64,000 nucleotides of DNA. Source: Sphingomonas sp. AP4-R1 (GTDB taxonomy: Bacteria > Pseudomonadota > Alphaproteobacteria > Sphingomonadales > Sphingomonadaceae). Below are positions 51,752 through 61,866 of the stretch, in pieces. The position numbers and the translations under genes are program-made. Location: assembly GCF_013113735.1 (NCBI RefSeq), contig NZ_CP053346.1, positions 4,168,001-4,232,000 on the forward strand. Reading direction: 5' to 3'. The notes under the pieces are model-generated. The model made no database searches and was not told where the DNA came from. It saw only the letters and a program-made list of their open reading frames with translations. Positions within the stretch are counted from its first letter, which is position 1. Every line of letters starts with the position of its first letter.

Positions 51752-51844
51752 CCGTCACCCCGGACTTGATCCGGGGTCCCGTTGCCTGGGTGCCGGGGCT
51801 TGCCGAAAAAGAAGCGGGATCCCGGATCAAGTCCGGGATGACGG
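51752..51844. repeat. dispersed palindromic repeat (GTCACCCCGGACTTGATCCGGGG type)
   Basis: GTCACCCCGGACTTGATCCG on the left is matched by CGGATCAAGTCCGGGATGAC on the right. CCCGGNTNAAGTCCGGG palindromes of this type are widespread in alphaproteobacteria. A diverged partial relative lies near 52462-52513. Confidence 0.8.
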
Positions 51845-51890
51845 GATGGACAGAGCGCTGTCTCTTCTATCCATCGTATCGCAAGCCGGT

Positions 51891-52295
51891 TTAGAATCCG
51901 AGGGTGAGCCCCGCCGCGAAATATTTCGGGCCGGCATTCCCCTTCACCGCCACCTTCGGCAGCACCGGCAGCGCGACGGTTCCGTACGGACGGGGATCGG
52001 ATCCGCTGATGCGGACGCCCGCACCGATCCGGGCCATCGCCGGAATCGCATAGGTGGCCTCGACCCGGCCATAGAGTCGGGCGCTGCCGCCGCGAACGAA
52101 CACGCCCGCGCCCGGCGTCAGGCTGAAACCGGCGAAACCCAGCGAATAGCCGGCGCCGAACTCGCCGCCCCACCGGCCGTTGGCGCGCGCATAATCGGCC
52201 TCCAGGCCGGGACCCGACGCGAAAGCGGGTGCCGCGCTTATCGTCGCCACCAACGCCATCCCGATCCCCGCCAACGCACGCCACATCCGCATCAT
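51891..52295 (-). CDS. small secreted beta-barrel-like protein, 134 aa
   Basis: From the ATG at 52295, preceded by GAGGG as ribosome binding site. A signal peptide (MMRMWRALAGIGMALVATISAAPAFA) is followed by alternating Gly/aromatic strands (GRWGGEFGAGYSLGFAGFS, LYGRVEATYAI, GVRISGS) and ends in AAGLTLGF. A terminal aromatic after such strands is typical of outer-membrane barrel proteins. The size suggests about six to eight short strands. No family recognised. Confidence 0.6.
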   Translation of the reverse strand: MMRMWRALAGIGMALVATISAAPAFASGPGLEADYARANGRWGGEFGAGYSLGFAGFSLTPGAGVFVRGGSARLYGRVEATYAIPAMARIGAGVRISGSDPRPYGTVALPVLPKVAVKGNAGPKYFAAGLTLGF

Positions 52296-52537
52296 GATCC
52301 TGCCCTCGCTGTCCATCAGGCGCTGGCGGCTAGGGACACCGCCGGGGTGACCGCAACCGATCCGAGGCAGGTCGAGTCGATGCTGCGGCGGAAAGAGTCC
52401 GGCAACAGTTGCGGAATCAGAGGTTTAGAGCCGACCGGCGCTCTGCGATTTCGCTACTTGTTGCCGTCACGCCGGCCTCGTCGGCGGGCTCGGGACAGGC
52501 TTGAGCCGGGGTCGTGCTGCCTCCGCGCCTGGTCCGG

Positions 52538-53811
<1,274 letters not shown>

Positions 53812-53937
53812 GACCCTCGATTAGCGCTGCCATCCGAGCCCGCCAAGCCGCGTTGAACGATCCGAAACGGACTTGGTCATGCTGGAGCGGATGCCCGGCC
53901 CCGGCGCACCCTCCCGGCCGGACGGTGGGAGCGATGG

Positions 53938-54336
53938 GTGCAACCGGGCGCGTTCCAGGGGCGGGAGATTTCCGATACGGGGACGGCTGCCGCCCTGCTC
54001 GGCCCGGCCTTGCGCGCGCTGGATCATGAGGAGTTTCACGTCCTCCATCTCGGCGCGGAACTCGGCCTGATCGGACACGAAACCTATGCGATCGGATCGG
54101 AGGGCGGGGTCGATGTTCCGCTGCGCGCGCTGTTCCGCGATGCGCTGGCGCTGGAAAGCCACGCGCTGATCCTCGCGCACAATCATCCCGACGGCGATCC
54201 GCACCCGAGCATGGCGGACAAGGTGGTGACGCGGCGGATCGTGGACGTGGCGCGACCGCTGGACATCGCGGTGCTGGATCACCTGATCTTCGGCGGCGGC
54301 GCGTGGACGAGCTTCCGCAAGCTGGGCCTGATCTGA
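53938..54336 (+). CDS. RadC-like JAB-domain protein, domain only
   Basis: A 132-residue protein from a GTG at 53938 with a GGGAG ribosome binding site. The JAMM metal motif is complete: AHNHPDGDPHPSMAD (HxH, Ser, Asp), after the expected upstream Glu-containing strand (FHVLHLGAELGLIG). Full-length RadC/YicR proteins of about 220 residues carry an N-terminal helix-hairpin-helix part, which is missing here. The C-terminus HLIFGGGAWTSFRKLGLI is typical. Function of the family is unsettled; nuclease or regulatory roles have been proposed. Confidence 0.75.
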   Translation: MQPGAFQGREISDTGTAAALLGPALRALDHEEFHVLHLGAELGLIGHETYAIGSEGGVDVPLRALFRDALALESHALILAHNHPDGDPHPSMADKVVTRRIVDVARPLDIAVLDHLIFGGGAWTSFRKLGLI

Positions 54337-54458
54337 CGCCCGCGCCGCTCCGTCATCCAGACGAAGTTCGAACCCTTATATGCATCGTCTGCTCCGCCTC
54401 GAAGCAGACCGGAGGCGTCGAGCGCACTCGATCCAAGCCATTGATAGCAGTATAAAAA

Positions 54459-54837
54459 TGCCAGAGGGTCTATAAGCCGGGTTTTGTCCATCCCTTGCGG
54501 GACTGTGCGACCATTCCTCTAGGACGACGCTTGCGCGCCGCCTCCAGCAACCAACCCGGACGACCGGATCGAGCCGATCCATGTGCCGTCCCTATTCGGT
54601 CTTGCTCCCGGTGGGGTTTGCCGTGCCGCCCCTGTTGCCAGGCGCGCGGTGCGCTCTTGCCGCACCCTTTCTCCCTTACCCGGATTCCGGCGAACCGGAA
54701 CCGCCGGGCGGTATCCTTTCTGTGGCACTTTCCCTGGGGTCACCCCCGCCGGGCGTTACCCGGCACCGTCACTCTGCGGAGCCCGGACTTTCCTCCCCTC
54801 GTCTTACGACAAGCGGCGGCCGCCCGACCCTCTGGCG
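54459..54837 (-). ncRNA. rnpB: RNase P RNA, bacterial type A
   Basis: The catalytic RNA of RNase P, on the minus strand. Helix P1 is formed by GCCAGAGGGTC (54836-54826) and its mate GACCCTCTGGC at the 3' end (54470-54460). The conserved P4 5' strand GGAGGAAAGTCCGGGCTCC lies at 54798-54779 (first G aside), the AAGGGTGAAAGGGTGCGG and GGTAAGAGCGCACC region near 54680-54650, and the 3' CACAGTCCCGCAAGGGATGG, then ACAAAACCCGGCTTATAG near 54490-54470. A TTTTT run follows the last helix directly and probably terminates the transcript. Ends are good to a few bases. Confidence 0.93.
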
Positions 54838-54921
54838 CGGCGGCTGGTAGGCGCGGGAGCCCCTGCTGTCGAGTCAGAGCTTATCGCGATGCGATTGCCT
54901 CAGCCCATCTTCCCAAGACCG

Positions 54922-55011
54922 CGCGTGCTGAGCCTGTCGAAGCACCGTCCTGCTTCTTCGGCACCTCGACAAGCAAGGACGGCACTTCGACAAGCTCAGT
55001 GCGAACGGACA
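54922..55011. repeat. dispersed palindromic repeat
   Basis: GCGTGCTGAGCCTGTCGAAG with CTTCGACAAGCTCAGTGCGA as inverted mate, and GTCCTGCTT/AAGCAAGGAC as an inner pair. It lies between rnpB and the amidase gene. Confidence 0.75.
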
Positions 55012-55025
55012 CGGGAGCGACACCC

Positions 55026-55736
55026 TCAGCTCTTCGCCAGCCGCGCCGCCGCGCCCTTGTCGCCGCCCGTCAGCAGCGAGAGCAGGATCGCACGCGTCTG
55101 GCCGTCGATCTGGCCGTCGATCCGCTCCGGCCGATAGCGGCGCTGGAAGGCGCGCACCGCGGCCTCGCCATCGATCACTTCATAGCCGAAGCGCTCCAGC
55201 GCCAGCAGGAAGCCCCCGTCCGTCCAGTGCGGATCGGTCAGATATTTGGCCGGGCGCGGCAAGGCGAGGCGCACCTTGGCCAGCCTCTCCCAATCGAACA
55301 GTTCGCCCGGATCCTCCTTGCGCGTCGGGGCGATGTCCGAATGGCCGACGATATTGCCGCGCGTGATCCCATAGCGGCCGACAATGTCGGCCATCAGCGG
55401 CAGCAATGTCGCATATTGCGCCTCGGTGAAGGGGCGATAGCCGAATTCGTGGCCGGGATTGACGATCTCGATCCCGATCGAGGCGGAATTGACGTCGTCT
55501 ATGCCGCGCCAATGCGATCGGCCGGCGTGCCAGGCCCGCTTCGATTCATCGACGAGGCGCATCACCTGCCCGTCCTCGGCCACCAGATAATGGCTGGAGA
55601 CTTCGGAGGCGGCATCGGTCAGGCGCGCGATGGCGGACGGCGCATCCTGCATGCCGGTATAATGCAGCACGATGATGGAGATCGGCAGCTTGCGATCGTT
55701 GAAGCTCGGAGACGGGCAGTCGATGATCTCGGTCAT
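55026..55736 (-). CDS. AmpD-like N-acetylmuramoyl-L-alanine amidase with peptidoglycan-binding domain
   Basis: A 236-residue amidase_2 enzyme. Zinc ligands are in IIVLHYTGM and VGHSDIAPTRKEDPG, with NSASIGIEIVNPGHEFGYRPF as the central block. The last 65 residues (AAVRAFQRRYRPERIDGQIDG) form a peptidoglycan-binding-1 repeat, as in AmiD-type rather than classical AmpD enzymes. No signal peptide is visible from the start at 55736, so it may recycle anhydromuropeptides in the cytoplasm. It lies downstream of cheR on the same strand but about 125 bases away. Confidence 0.87.
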   Translation of the reverse strand: MTEIIDCPSPSFNDRKLPISIIVLHYTGMQDAPSAIARLTDAASEVSSHYLVAEDGQVMRLVDESKRAWHAGRSHWRGIDDVNSASIGIEIVNPGHEFGYRPFTEAQYATLLPLMADIVGRYGITRGNIVGHSDIAPTRKEDPGELFDWERLAKVRLALPRPAKYLTDPHWTDGGFLLALERFGYEVIDGEAAVRAFQRRYRPERIDGQIDGQTRAILLSLLTGGDKGAAARLAKS

Positions 55737-55862
55737 GGGCACTCGCAGCAGCGCAGCGCGCAACCCATAGCGTTGCGCCGGGCCGATCCGCTAGGGCCAG
55801 AATCAGCCGGCCCGCTCCGACCTCACGGAGATGGAGCGCCGGTTTCCGCGCCTTTTGGCGGG

Positions 55863-56690
55863 CTACGCCTTCTGCCAGCCCTTCAGGCGATAGAAGCCGC
55901 GCAGGCTCCGGTCCGCCTCGAACGCCTCGCTCTGGCCCAGCACGGTCTCGCCCGCGCCCAGGAACAGCAGGCCGTCCGGCGCCATCGCCCCGGCGATCCG
56001 ATCCAGCACCGCGCGGCGAGTCGCCATCGGAAAATAGAGCAGCACGTTCCGGCACAGCACGATGTCGAACCGGCCCAGCGGCGGCGGCTCCATCAGATTG
56101 TGGACCGCGAAGGAGATGGATCGGCGCAGCTCCGGCTTGGCCCGCCAGCTTTCGCCTTCGGCATCGAACCAGCCGATCATGTCGCCGATCGGCAGGCCGC
56201 GCTGGATCTCCATCTGGCCGTAAAGTCCTTCGCGCGCCCGCGACACGGCCTGCGGCGAAACGTCGGTGGCGACGATCGCGATATCCCAGCCCTGCCAGCG
56301 ATCGGGCTTCTTCCGAAAATCGATCGCGAGCGAATAGGCCTCCTGCCCCGTCGAGCAGCCGGCGGACCAGATGCGGAGCCGCTTCGTATCGGTGCGGAGT
56401 TCGGCCAGCGCCGGCAACACCTCGTCCGCGAAGGAGCGGAACGCGGCCAGATCGCGGAAGAAGGAGGTTTCGTGGTTGAGGAGCGCTTCCACCACCTCCT
56501 GCTGCAGCCGCGCCTCTTCGATGCGGCCGAGCCGGGTCGCGAGCTGGTCCAGCGTGTCGAAGCCCTGTGCCTTCATCACGGGGCCCAGCGCCGTCTCGAT
56601 CCGCCAGCGGCGCCCCGCCACGAGTTCCTGCCCGGTCGCACGCTCCAGCAGCTTCGAAAACGCGCCCTCGGCGAGCGGGCTCATATCCAT
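55863..56690 (-). CDS. cheR: chemotaxis protein methyltransferase CheR
   Basis: A 275-residue SAM-dependent methyltransferase for glutamates of chemoreceptors. It has an N-terminal helical domain, then NHETSFFRDLAAF, the SAM motif IWSAGCSTGQEAYSLA, ATDVSPQAVSRAREGLY, and the CheR fingerprint FDIVLCRNVLLYF. The starts at 56690 and 56684 both overlap the cheB stop region. No receptor gene is in the window, so its substrate is encoded elsewhere. Confidence 0.94.
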   Translation of the reverse strand: MDMSPLAEGAFSKLLERATGQELVAGRRWRIETALGPVMKAQGFDTLDQLATRLGRIEEARLQQEVVEALLNHETSFFRDLAAFRSFADEVLPALAELRTDTKRLRIWSAGCSTGQEAYSLAIDFRKKPDRWQGWDIAIVATDVSPQAVSRAREGLYGQMEIQRGLPIGDMIGWFDAEGESWRAKPELRRSISFAVHNLMEPPPLGRFDIVLCRNVLLYFPMATRRAVLDRIAGAMAPDGLLFLGAGETVLGQSEAFEADRSLRGFYRLKGWQKA

Positions 56691-57790
56691 GCGGCGGCTC
56701 CCCGTACGGCGAAGCGGTTCGCCACTTCCCGCGCCAGCGCCGCGGGCGGCAGCACGATCCGCGCCAGCCCCGCATTCACCACCGCGCCCGGCATCCCCCA
56801 GACCACCGAGCTTCCTGCATCCTGCGCCAATATCTCTCCACCTGCCTGGGCCAGATCGGCCGCCCCCAGCGCGCCGTCGCGCCCCATGCCGCTCAGGATC
56901 ACGGCCAGACCCGCCGCGCCGAAAATCGTGGCGACACCCGTCAGCATGGGATCGACCGAGGGCGTACAGCCGGACGGCATCCGCCGCCGCTCCAGCCGGA
57001 CGTGGACGATACCGCGCGTGCGGGCGAGGCCGATATGCGCGTCGCCGGGCGCGAGGATGATGCCCCCGGGCGCCAGCTGCATCCCGTCGCACGCCACCCT
57101 GGTCGGCCGACCGGACATGTCCGTGAGCTGATCCGCGAAATAGGACATGAAGGGTGCCGGCAGATGCTGCGTCACCAGGATCGGCGCACTCACCCGCTCG
57201 GGCAGCGCACCGAAGAAGGCCGCCAGCGCATGGACGCCCCCCGTCGATGCGCCGATGGCGATGCACTCGATCTGTTTCGTGCCGGACGAGGCGGGCGCGG
57301 CCGGCTCCGGCGCGATCGCCTCGATCGAACCGAAGGCGCGTTGCGCGCCGCGTGCGCCATCCGCAGGCTCGACCGCGATCCGGCGCACCTTCTCGATCAG
57401 TTCGCGCGCGAAGGCCCCGGCGAGCCGCCCGGCCCCCGGCTTCAGCAGCGTGTCGGCCGCCCCCAGCCGCAATGCGTTGATGCTGGAGGAGGCCCCGTCG
57501 CCGCACGCCGAGGAAACCACCATCACGCGTCCCCCGCCGCGCGCGATGATCGCGGGCAAGGCTTCCAGCCCGCCCATGTCGGGCATTTCCAGATCGAGCA
57601 GGGTCACGTCCGGCCGGTGGATATCGAACGCCGCCAGCGCGGCCCGGCCGCTGCCGGCCTCGGCCACCACCGCTATGTCCTGCTCGGCCTCCAGCATGCG
57701 CACCAGCACGGCGCGGGCGACGATGGAATCGTCGACCACCATCACCCTGATGGGTGCGTCGGCCTGGCGGCTGGCGGCATCCGCGTTCAT
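56681..57790 (-). CDS. cheB: chemotaxis response regulator protein-glutamate methylesterase CheB
   Basis: A 369-residue two-domain protein. The receiver domain (1-130) has VMVVDDS and the phospho-acceptor in LLDLEMPD. The C-terminal methylesterase domain has the Ser of AIGASTGG, the His of LVTQHLPAPF and the Asp of LSGMGRDGALG. It removes receptor methyl groups that CheR adds; both genes are adjacent and overlapping. The KP of the receiver (LLKPGAG) is present. Confidence 0.95.
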   Translation of the reverse strand: MNADAASRQADAPIRVMVVDDSIVARAVLVRMLEAEQDIAVVAEAGSGRAALAAFDIHRPDVTLLDLEMPDMGGLEALPAIIARGGGRVMVVSSACGDGASSSINALRLGAADTLLKPGAGRLAGAFARELIEKVRRIAVEPADGARGAQRAFGSIEAIAPEPAAPASSGTKQIECIAIGASTGGVHALAAFFGALPERVSAPILVTQHLPAPFMSYFADQLTDMSGRPTRVACDGMQLAPGGIILAPGDAHIGLARTRGIVHVRLERRRMPSGCTPSVDPMLTGVATIFGAAGLAVILSGMGRDGALGAADLAQAGGEILAQDAGSSVVWGMPGAVVNAGLARIVLPPAALAREVANRFAVRGAAAWI

Positions 57791-57821
57791 GATCTGGCCT
57801 GCGCTCGCAGTGGCCGATGGA

Positions 57822-58190
57822 TCAGGCGACGCCGACGATCTGCAGCTTGCTTTCGATCGTATCCCGATCGAACGGCTTCATCACATATTCGTCCGCCCCG
57901 GCCTCGATCGCCGCACGGATGTGTGCGCTGCCATTCTCGGTGGTGCAGAACACTACCTTCGGGCGGCGCGGCAGATTGGTTTCGCCCAGCGCGCGCAGGA
58001 ATTCGATGCCGCTCATCACCGGCATGTTCCAGTCGAGCAGGATCACGTCGGGCGCGGGCTCGGTCGTGCAATGGGTCAGGGCTTCCTGTCCGTCGCCGGC
58101 TTCGGCGACGGAGAAGTCGAGCGCTTCCAGAATGTGGCGGGCGACCTTCCGGATCACCTTCGAATCGTCGACAACCAGGCAGGTCTTCAT
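57822..58190 (-). CDS. cheY: CheY-like single-domain response regulator
   Basis: A 122-residue receiver, started at the ATG at 58190 (MKTCLVVDDSKVIRKVARHI); an ATG four codons upstream has poorer support. The acidic pocket VVDDS, the phospho-acceptor Asp in ILLDWNMPVMSG, the Thr of VFCTTENG and the Lys of VMKPFDRD are all there. The DWNMPVMSG form is common in alphaproteobacterial CheY and DivK-like proteins. It sits between cheB and cheW. Confidence 0.92.
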   Translation of the reverse strand: MKTCLVVDDSKVIRKVARHILEALDFSVAEAGDGQEALTHCTTEPAPDVILLDWNMPVMSGIEFLRALGETNLPRRPKVVFCTTENGSAHIRAAIEAGADEYVMKPFDRDTIESKLQIVGVA

Positions 58191-58265
58191 CGTCTCGTCC
58201 ATCTATGGGCGGATTGGGGCACGCCGTTGTTACAAAGCCGGGCGTAACGATCGGGTTAAGAGCGC

Positions 58266-58700
58266 TTATGCGGCCGCCTGTTCGTCCGGCCCCAGCACGA
58301 GGCGGGCCGGATCGATCAGGAGGATATCGCCGCGCTCGGTGGCCAGGCGCCCGACCGCGACGCGGGCCCAGCCGCGTTCCAGCGTGGCGACGCAGGGCAT
58401 GGGGGCACCCGCGCTCTCCACATCCTCCACCGCCTCCACCAGCAGCGCATAGCTGTGTCCGTCGATCTGGACGACCACCGCCTCCGGCGTCGTCTGCACA
58501 CCGGTCGCGCGCAGGCCGAGAGCGGCACAGGAATCGATCACCGTGAGCACCCGGCTCCGCAGCGCGAACAGGCCGGCGATATGCGGCGCCACACGCGGCA
58601 CCGGCGTCACGGCGTCGATCTCGACGACCGAGCCAACCTCGTTCGCGTCGATCGCGACCAGCTCGCCCGCGATCCGCACCATCAGGTAAAGCCGTTCCAT
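58266..58700 (-). CDS. cheW: chemotaxis coupling protein CheW
   Basis: A 144-residue CheW that bridges receptors and CheA. The start at 58700 (MERLYLMVRIAGELVAIDANEV) is one base after the cheA stop. The usual CheW blocks are present: VVEIDAVTPVPRVAPHIAGLFALRSRVLTVIDS and QIDGHSYALLVEAVEDV. The length is slightly short but normal for the family. Confidence 0.9.
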   Translation of the reverse strand: MERLYLMVRIAGELVAIDANEVGSVVEIDAVTPVPRVAPHIAGLFALRSRVLTVIDSCAALGLRATGVQTTPEAVVVQIDGHSYALLVEAVEDVESAGAPMPCVATLERGWARVAVGRLATERGDILLIDPARLVLGPDEQAAA

Positions 58701-58701
58701 C

Positions 58702-61017
58702 TCAAGCCCTTCCACGACGCGCGGCAGCGGCGACGGCATCCAGCAGACTCGCCCGGTCATAGCGCCAGATCGATCCCCCCTCGCCTTCGCCCGGTTCGGC
58801 GGCGGCGCGCAGGCGCACGCACGGGTCGGGCGAACCGACCCCGCCGATCACCACGTCCACCACGTCCCGCTCGGGCGCCTGGCCGAACAGCACGCGATAG
58901 CCCGCCGCCGCCAGCACCGGCTCCAGGAACTGGCGCGACCAGGGATCGCGATCGTCGGAAATCAGGCAGACCGGCACCCGCTCGGGGCCCGTGCGCGCCC
59001 GGCTGGCGAACAGCCAGTGCGCATCCAGCAATTCGATCTGCTCGTCATCCTGCAGCGTGATGCCCGCAATCGGGCCGGGCACCGCCAGCGGCGTGAATTC
59101 GCTGGCGAGATCCACCACGTCGATCACCGAATCGATCGCATAGGAGATGCGGCCCTGGCCGTCGCCCAGCTGCAGCACGCGCAGCCGCTTGCCGGTCGGC
59201 AGTGGACCGCTCGCGATCAGCGGCGCGATCAGGCCCTGATGCGCGAGATGGCGTTGCCCCGCCGTTTCCGAAACCTGCTCGGGCGCGACATCCTCGATCC
59301 GCTCGACCAGCCCCAGCCGCACGCCGCGCTTCACCCCGTCCAGATCGCGGAACAGCAGGGTCGGCACGCGCGCATCCTCCGCCACGGCGGCGATCGGCTC
59401 CTCGCGGACCTGTTCGCTCGCACCGCCCACGCCGGCCGAAGCCGCGAGGCCCGCGACATCGAACAGCAGGATCGGGCGACTGTTGTCCGGCAAGGTCGTG
59501 CCCGCATAGATGCCCGTCGCCATGATCGCGGGCGCGGCCGGCTTCACCACCAGTTCCTCATGATCCAGCACCGCATCCACCAGCAGCGCGAAGGGCTCTC
59601 CGCCACCGGAGCGCAGCACGACCAGCACCGGCCAGCGGCTGGACTGGCCCTGTTCGCAGCCGAGGAAGTCGCCGAGATCGATCACGGGCAGGCTGCGCCC
59701 GCGAATGCGCGCCACCAGCGCACCGCCCAGCAGCTGAAGCTGCACGTCGCCCCGCCCGGCGCGCACGATCTCCTCGATCGCCGAGCGCGGCACCGCGAAA
59801 TGATGATCGCCCGATCCCACGATCAGCGCCGGGATGATCGTCAGCGTCAGCGGCAGGCGCAGCGTCAGGCGCACGCCCTGCCCCGGCTTGCTGTCGACGT
59901 CGATCATGCCGCCGATCCGCTCGATATTCGCGCGGACCACGTCCATGCCCACGCCGCGCCCCGAAATGTCGGACACGGCGTTCGCGGTCGAAAGGCCCGG
60001 CAGGAAGATCAACGAGAGCTTGCGCTGCCAGTTCATGCCCGCGACCTGCTCGGCCGTGACGAGCCCCGCCGTGAGCGCCTTCTGCACCACGCGATCGGCA
60101 TCGATGCCGCGCCCGTCGTCGATCGCGTCGATCAGGATCTGGTTGCCGGACTGGCGCGCCGAAACGCGCAGCCGCCCGACCGCCGACTTGCCCGCAGCCA
60201 CGCGCTCGTCCGGGGTTTCGATCCCATGGTCGATCGCGTTGCGGACGATATGCGTCAGCGGATCGCGGATCATCTCGATCATCTCGCGATCCAGCTCGAC
60301 GTCGCCGCCGTCCACGTCCAGCTGCACGGTGCGGCCCAGTTGGCTGGCCAGATCGCGCACCATGCGCGGCAGCACGGAGAAGAGCCCGTCGATCCGCGCC
60401 ATGCGCGTGCGCGTCACGGCATCGCGCACCTCGGCCACGCATTGCGAGAGACGCTCGAACGCGACGTCCGCCGCCGTGCCCGTCTCGGCCAGCCGCAGCG
60501 CGCGGGACAGTTCGTTGCGCGCCAGCACCATGTCCGACACGCCGGCCATCATCCGATCGAGCAGATCGACCGGCAGGCGGATGCTGCGCGAAACGGCGCG
60601 GGACGCATGCGGCGCAGCGGTCTGCACCACCGCCACGGCTTCCTCCGCCTCGCCCGGCGCCAGCGCCGCGATCAGCAGCCCGTCGGCACCGTCGGGCACC
60701 GACTCGCCGCTCTCCATCGCATCGGTCAGTTCGCCGATCCGGTCGATGATCGCCAGGACCGCGCTGACGAGCGCACAGTCGGGAATGCGCGCTCCGTCCC
60801 GCACCTCGGCCAGCGCGTCCTCGGCGGCATGGCTCAGGCGCAGCAGGCGCGGGAGATCGAGGAAGCCGCAGCTGCCCTTCACGGTGTGGACGAAGCGGAA
60901 AATCGAATCGAGCCGGGTGCGATCGCCCGGATCCGCCTCCCACGCGACCAGTTCACCCGCGATCGCATCCAGCGTCTCGCGCGTTTCCGCAATGAAGTCC
61001 GTAAGAAGATCGTCCAT
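58702..61017 (-). CDS. cheA: chemotaxis histidine kinase CheA with degenerate C-terminal receiver-like domain
   Basis: A 771-residue CheA. The HPt domain holds the phosphorylated His44 in FVHTVKGSCGFLD. The P2 CheY-binding domain is absent: only about 40 residues separate HPt from the dimerisation helix SIRLPVDLLDRMMAG. The kinase has the N box HIVRNAIDHGIETPDER, G1 DDGRGID and G2 GRGVGMDVV. Two CheW-like modules follow (about 385-520 and 550-690). The last 80 residues look like a receiver (VPVCLISDDRDPW with the acidic pair) but the phospho-acceptor position reads VIGGVGSPD, with no Asp, so it cannot be phosphorylated in the usual way. Confidence 0.92.
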   Translation of the reverse strand: MDDLLTDFIAETRETLDAIAGELVAWEADPGDRTRLDSIFRFVHTVKGSCGFLDLPRLLRLSHAAEDALAEVRDGARIPDCALVSAVLAIIDRIGELTDAMESGESVPDGADGLLIAALAPGEAEEAVAVVQTAAPHASRAVSRSIRLPVDLLDRMMAGVSDMVLARNELSRALRLAETGTAADVAFERLSQCVAEVRDAVTRTRMARIDGLFSVLPRMVRDLASQLGRTVQLDVDGGDVELDREMIEMIRDPLTHIVRNAIDHGIETPDERVAAGKSAVGRLRVSARQSGNQILIDAIDDGRGIDADRVVQKALTAGLVTAEQVAGMNWQRKLSLIFLPGLSTANAVSDISGRGVGMDVVRANIERIGGMIDVDSKPGQGVRLTLRLPLTLTIIPALIVGSGDHHFAVPRSAIEEIVRAGRGDVQLQLLGGALVARIRGRSLPVIDLGDFLGCEQGQSSRWPVLVVLRSGGGEPFALLVDAVLDHEELVVKPAAPAIMATGIYAGTTLPDNSRPILLFDVAGLAASAGVGGASEQVREEPIAAVAEDARVPTLLFRDLDGVKRGVRLGLVERIEDVAPEQVSETAGQRHLAHQGLIAPLIASGPLPTGKRLRVLQLGDGQGRISYAIDSVIDVVDLASEFTPLAVPGPIAGITLQDDEQIELLDAHWLFASRARTGPERVPVCLISDDRDPWSRQFLEPVLAAAGYRVLFGQAPERDVVDVVIGGVGSPDPCVRLRAAAEPGEGEGGSIWRYDRASLLDAVAAAARRGRA

Positions 61018-61150
61018 GCCCAGGCCCTGTGCGCGCCTCGGGGACGCCAGCCGGTCATGGCAGCAGATGGTAAAGAGAGTTTTAAGCGGAAATCGAGAGC
61101 CGGACCGCGCCGCGTCCGGACGATGCCTTTTCCCGCGCTTCCGAAAGCCC

Positions 61151-61792
61151 TTACGCGGCTCCGGCCGTGCCGCGAGCCGTCACGCCGAACAGCAGCACGC
61201 CATCCTGTTCGGACAGACGCACTTCGCGTCCCTCGCGCCGGGCCAGTTCGCGGATCAGCAACGCGCCGGACGTGCGCGAGGACATGTGCCCCTCCATCTC
61301 GCCGCCATCCAGCAGCGCGCGCAGTTCCGCATCCAGCACGAGGCGCGGCCCCTCGGCCCGCACGACCACCTCGTCGGCCTCCACGCCCACGTCCAGCCGC
61401 CCGCCACGCACCAGCGCATCCAGCGCGATCAGCGAGAGATTGAGCAGGATGCGCGTGGCCCCGCGCGACAATTCCGGCTGATCCACCAGCCAGCCGAAGA
61501 CGATGCGGGCATTGCCGCGCACCAGCCCCTCGATCGCGGCCTTCGCTTCGTTCGCATTGATATGGTCGCCGTAGCCACCCGCCGCGCCGAAGGCCAAGCG
61601 GAAGAATTTGAGCTTGTTGGCGGAGGCTTCGGCACTGTCGGTCAGCAGCCCCATATATTGGGCGCGCAGCTCCGGATCCTGCTCGTCGGCGATCAGCTCC
61701 AGCCCGTTGATCATCGAGCCGACGGGGCTCAGCAGATCGTGGCAGAGGCGCGAGCAGAGCAGGCTCGCAAATTCGACCGACAGATCCTGCAT
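61151..61792 (-). CDS. chpT: ChpT-like histidine phosphotransferase
   Basis: A 213-residue protein started at the ATG at 61792 (MQDLSVEFASLLCSRLCHDLLSPVG). The conserved His is followed by the LLSPVGSMINGLELI helix, and a degenerate ATPase-like domain follows, as in Caulobacter ChpT. ChpT passes phosphate from CckA to CtrA and CpdR in the alphaproteobacterial cell-cycle relay. Here it lies upstream of cheA on the same strand, with 133 bases between, suggesting a link between that relay and the chemotaxis operon. Confidence 0.85.
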   Translation of the reverse strand: MQDLSVEFASLLCSRLCHDLLSPVGSMINGLELIADEQDPELRAQYMGLLTDSAEASANKLKFFRLAFGAAGGYGDHINANEAKAAIEGLVRGNARIVFGWLVDQPELSRGATRILLNLSLIALDALVRGGRLDVGVEADEVVVRAEGPRLVLDAELRALLDGGEMEGHMSSRTSGALLIRELARREGREVRLSEQDGVLLFGVTARGTAGAA

Positions 61793-61866
61793 GATGCTTC
61801 CCGCTCCCGTGCCTCTCCGGAAAGCGGGGCTTGTGACGGCTGCCGCCGCCGAGCGCAACCGTCCGC

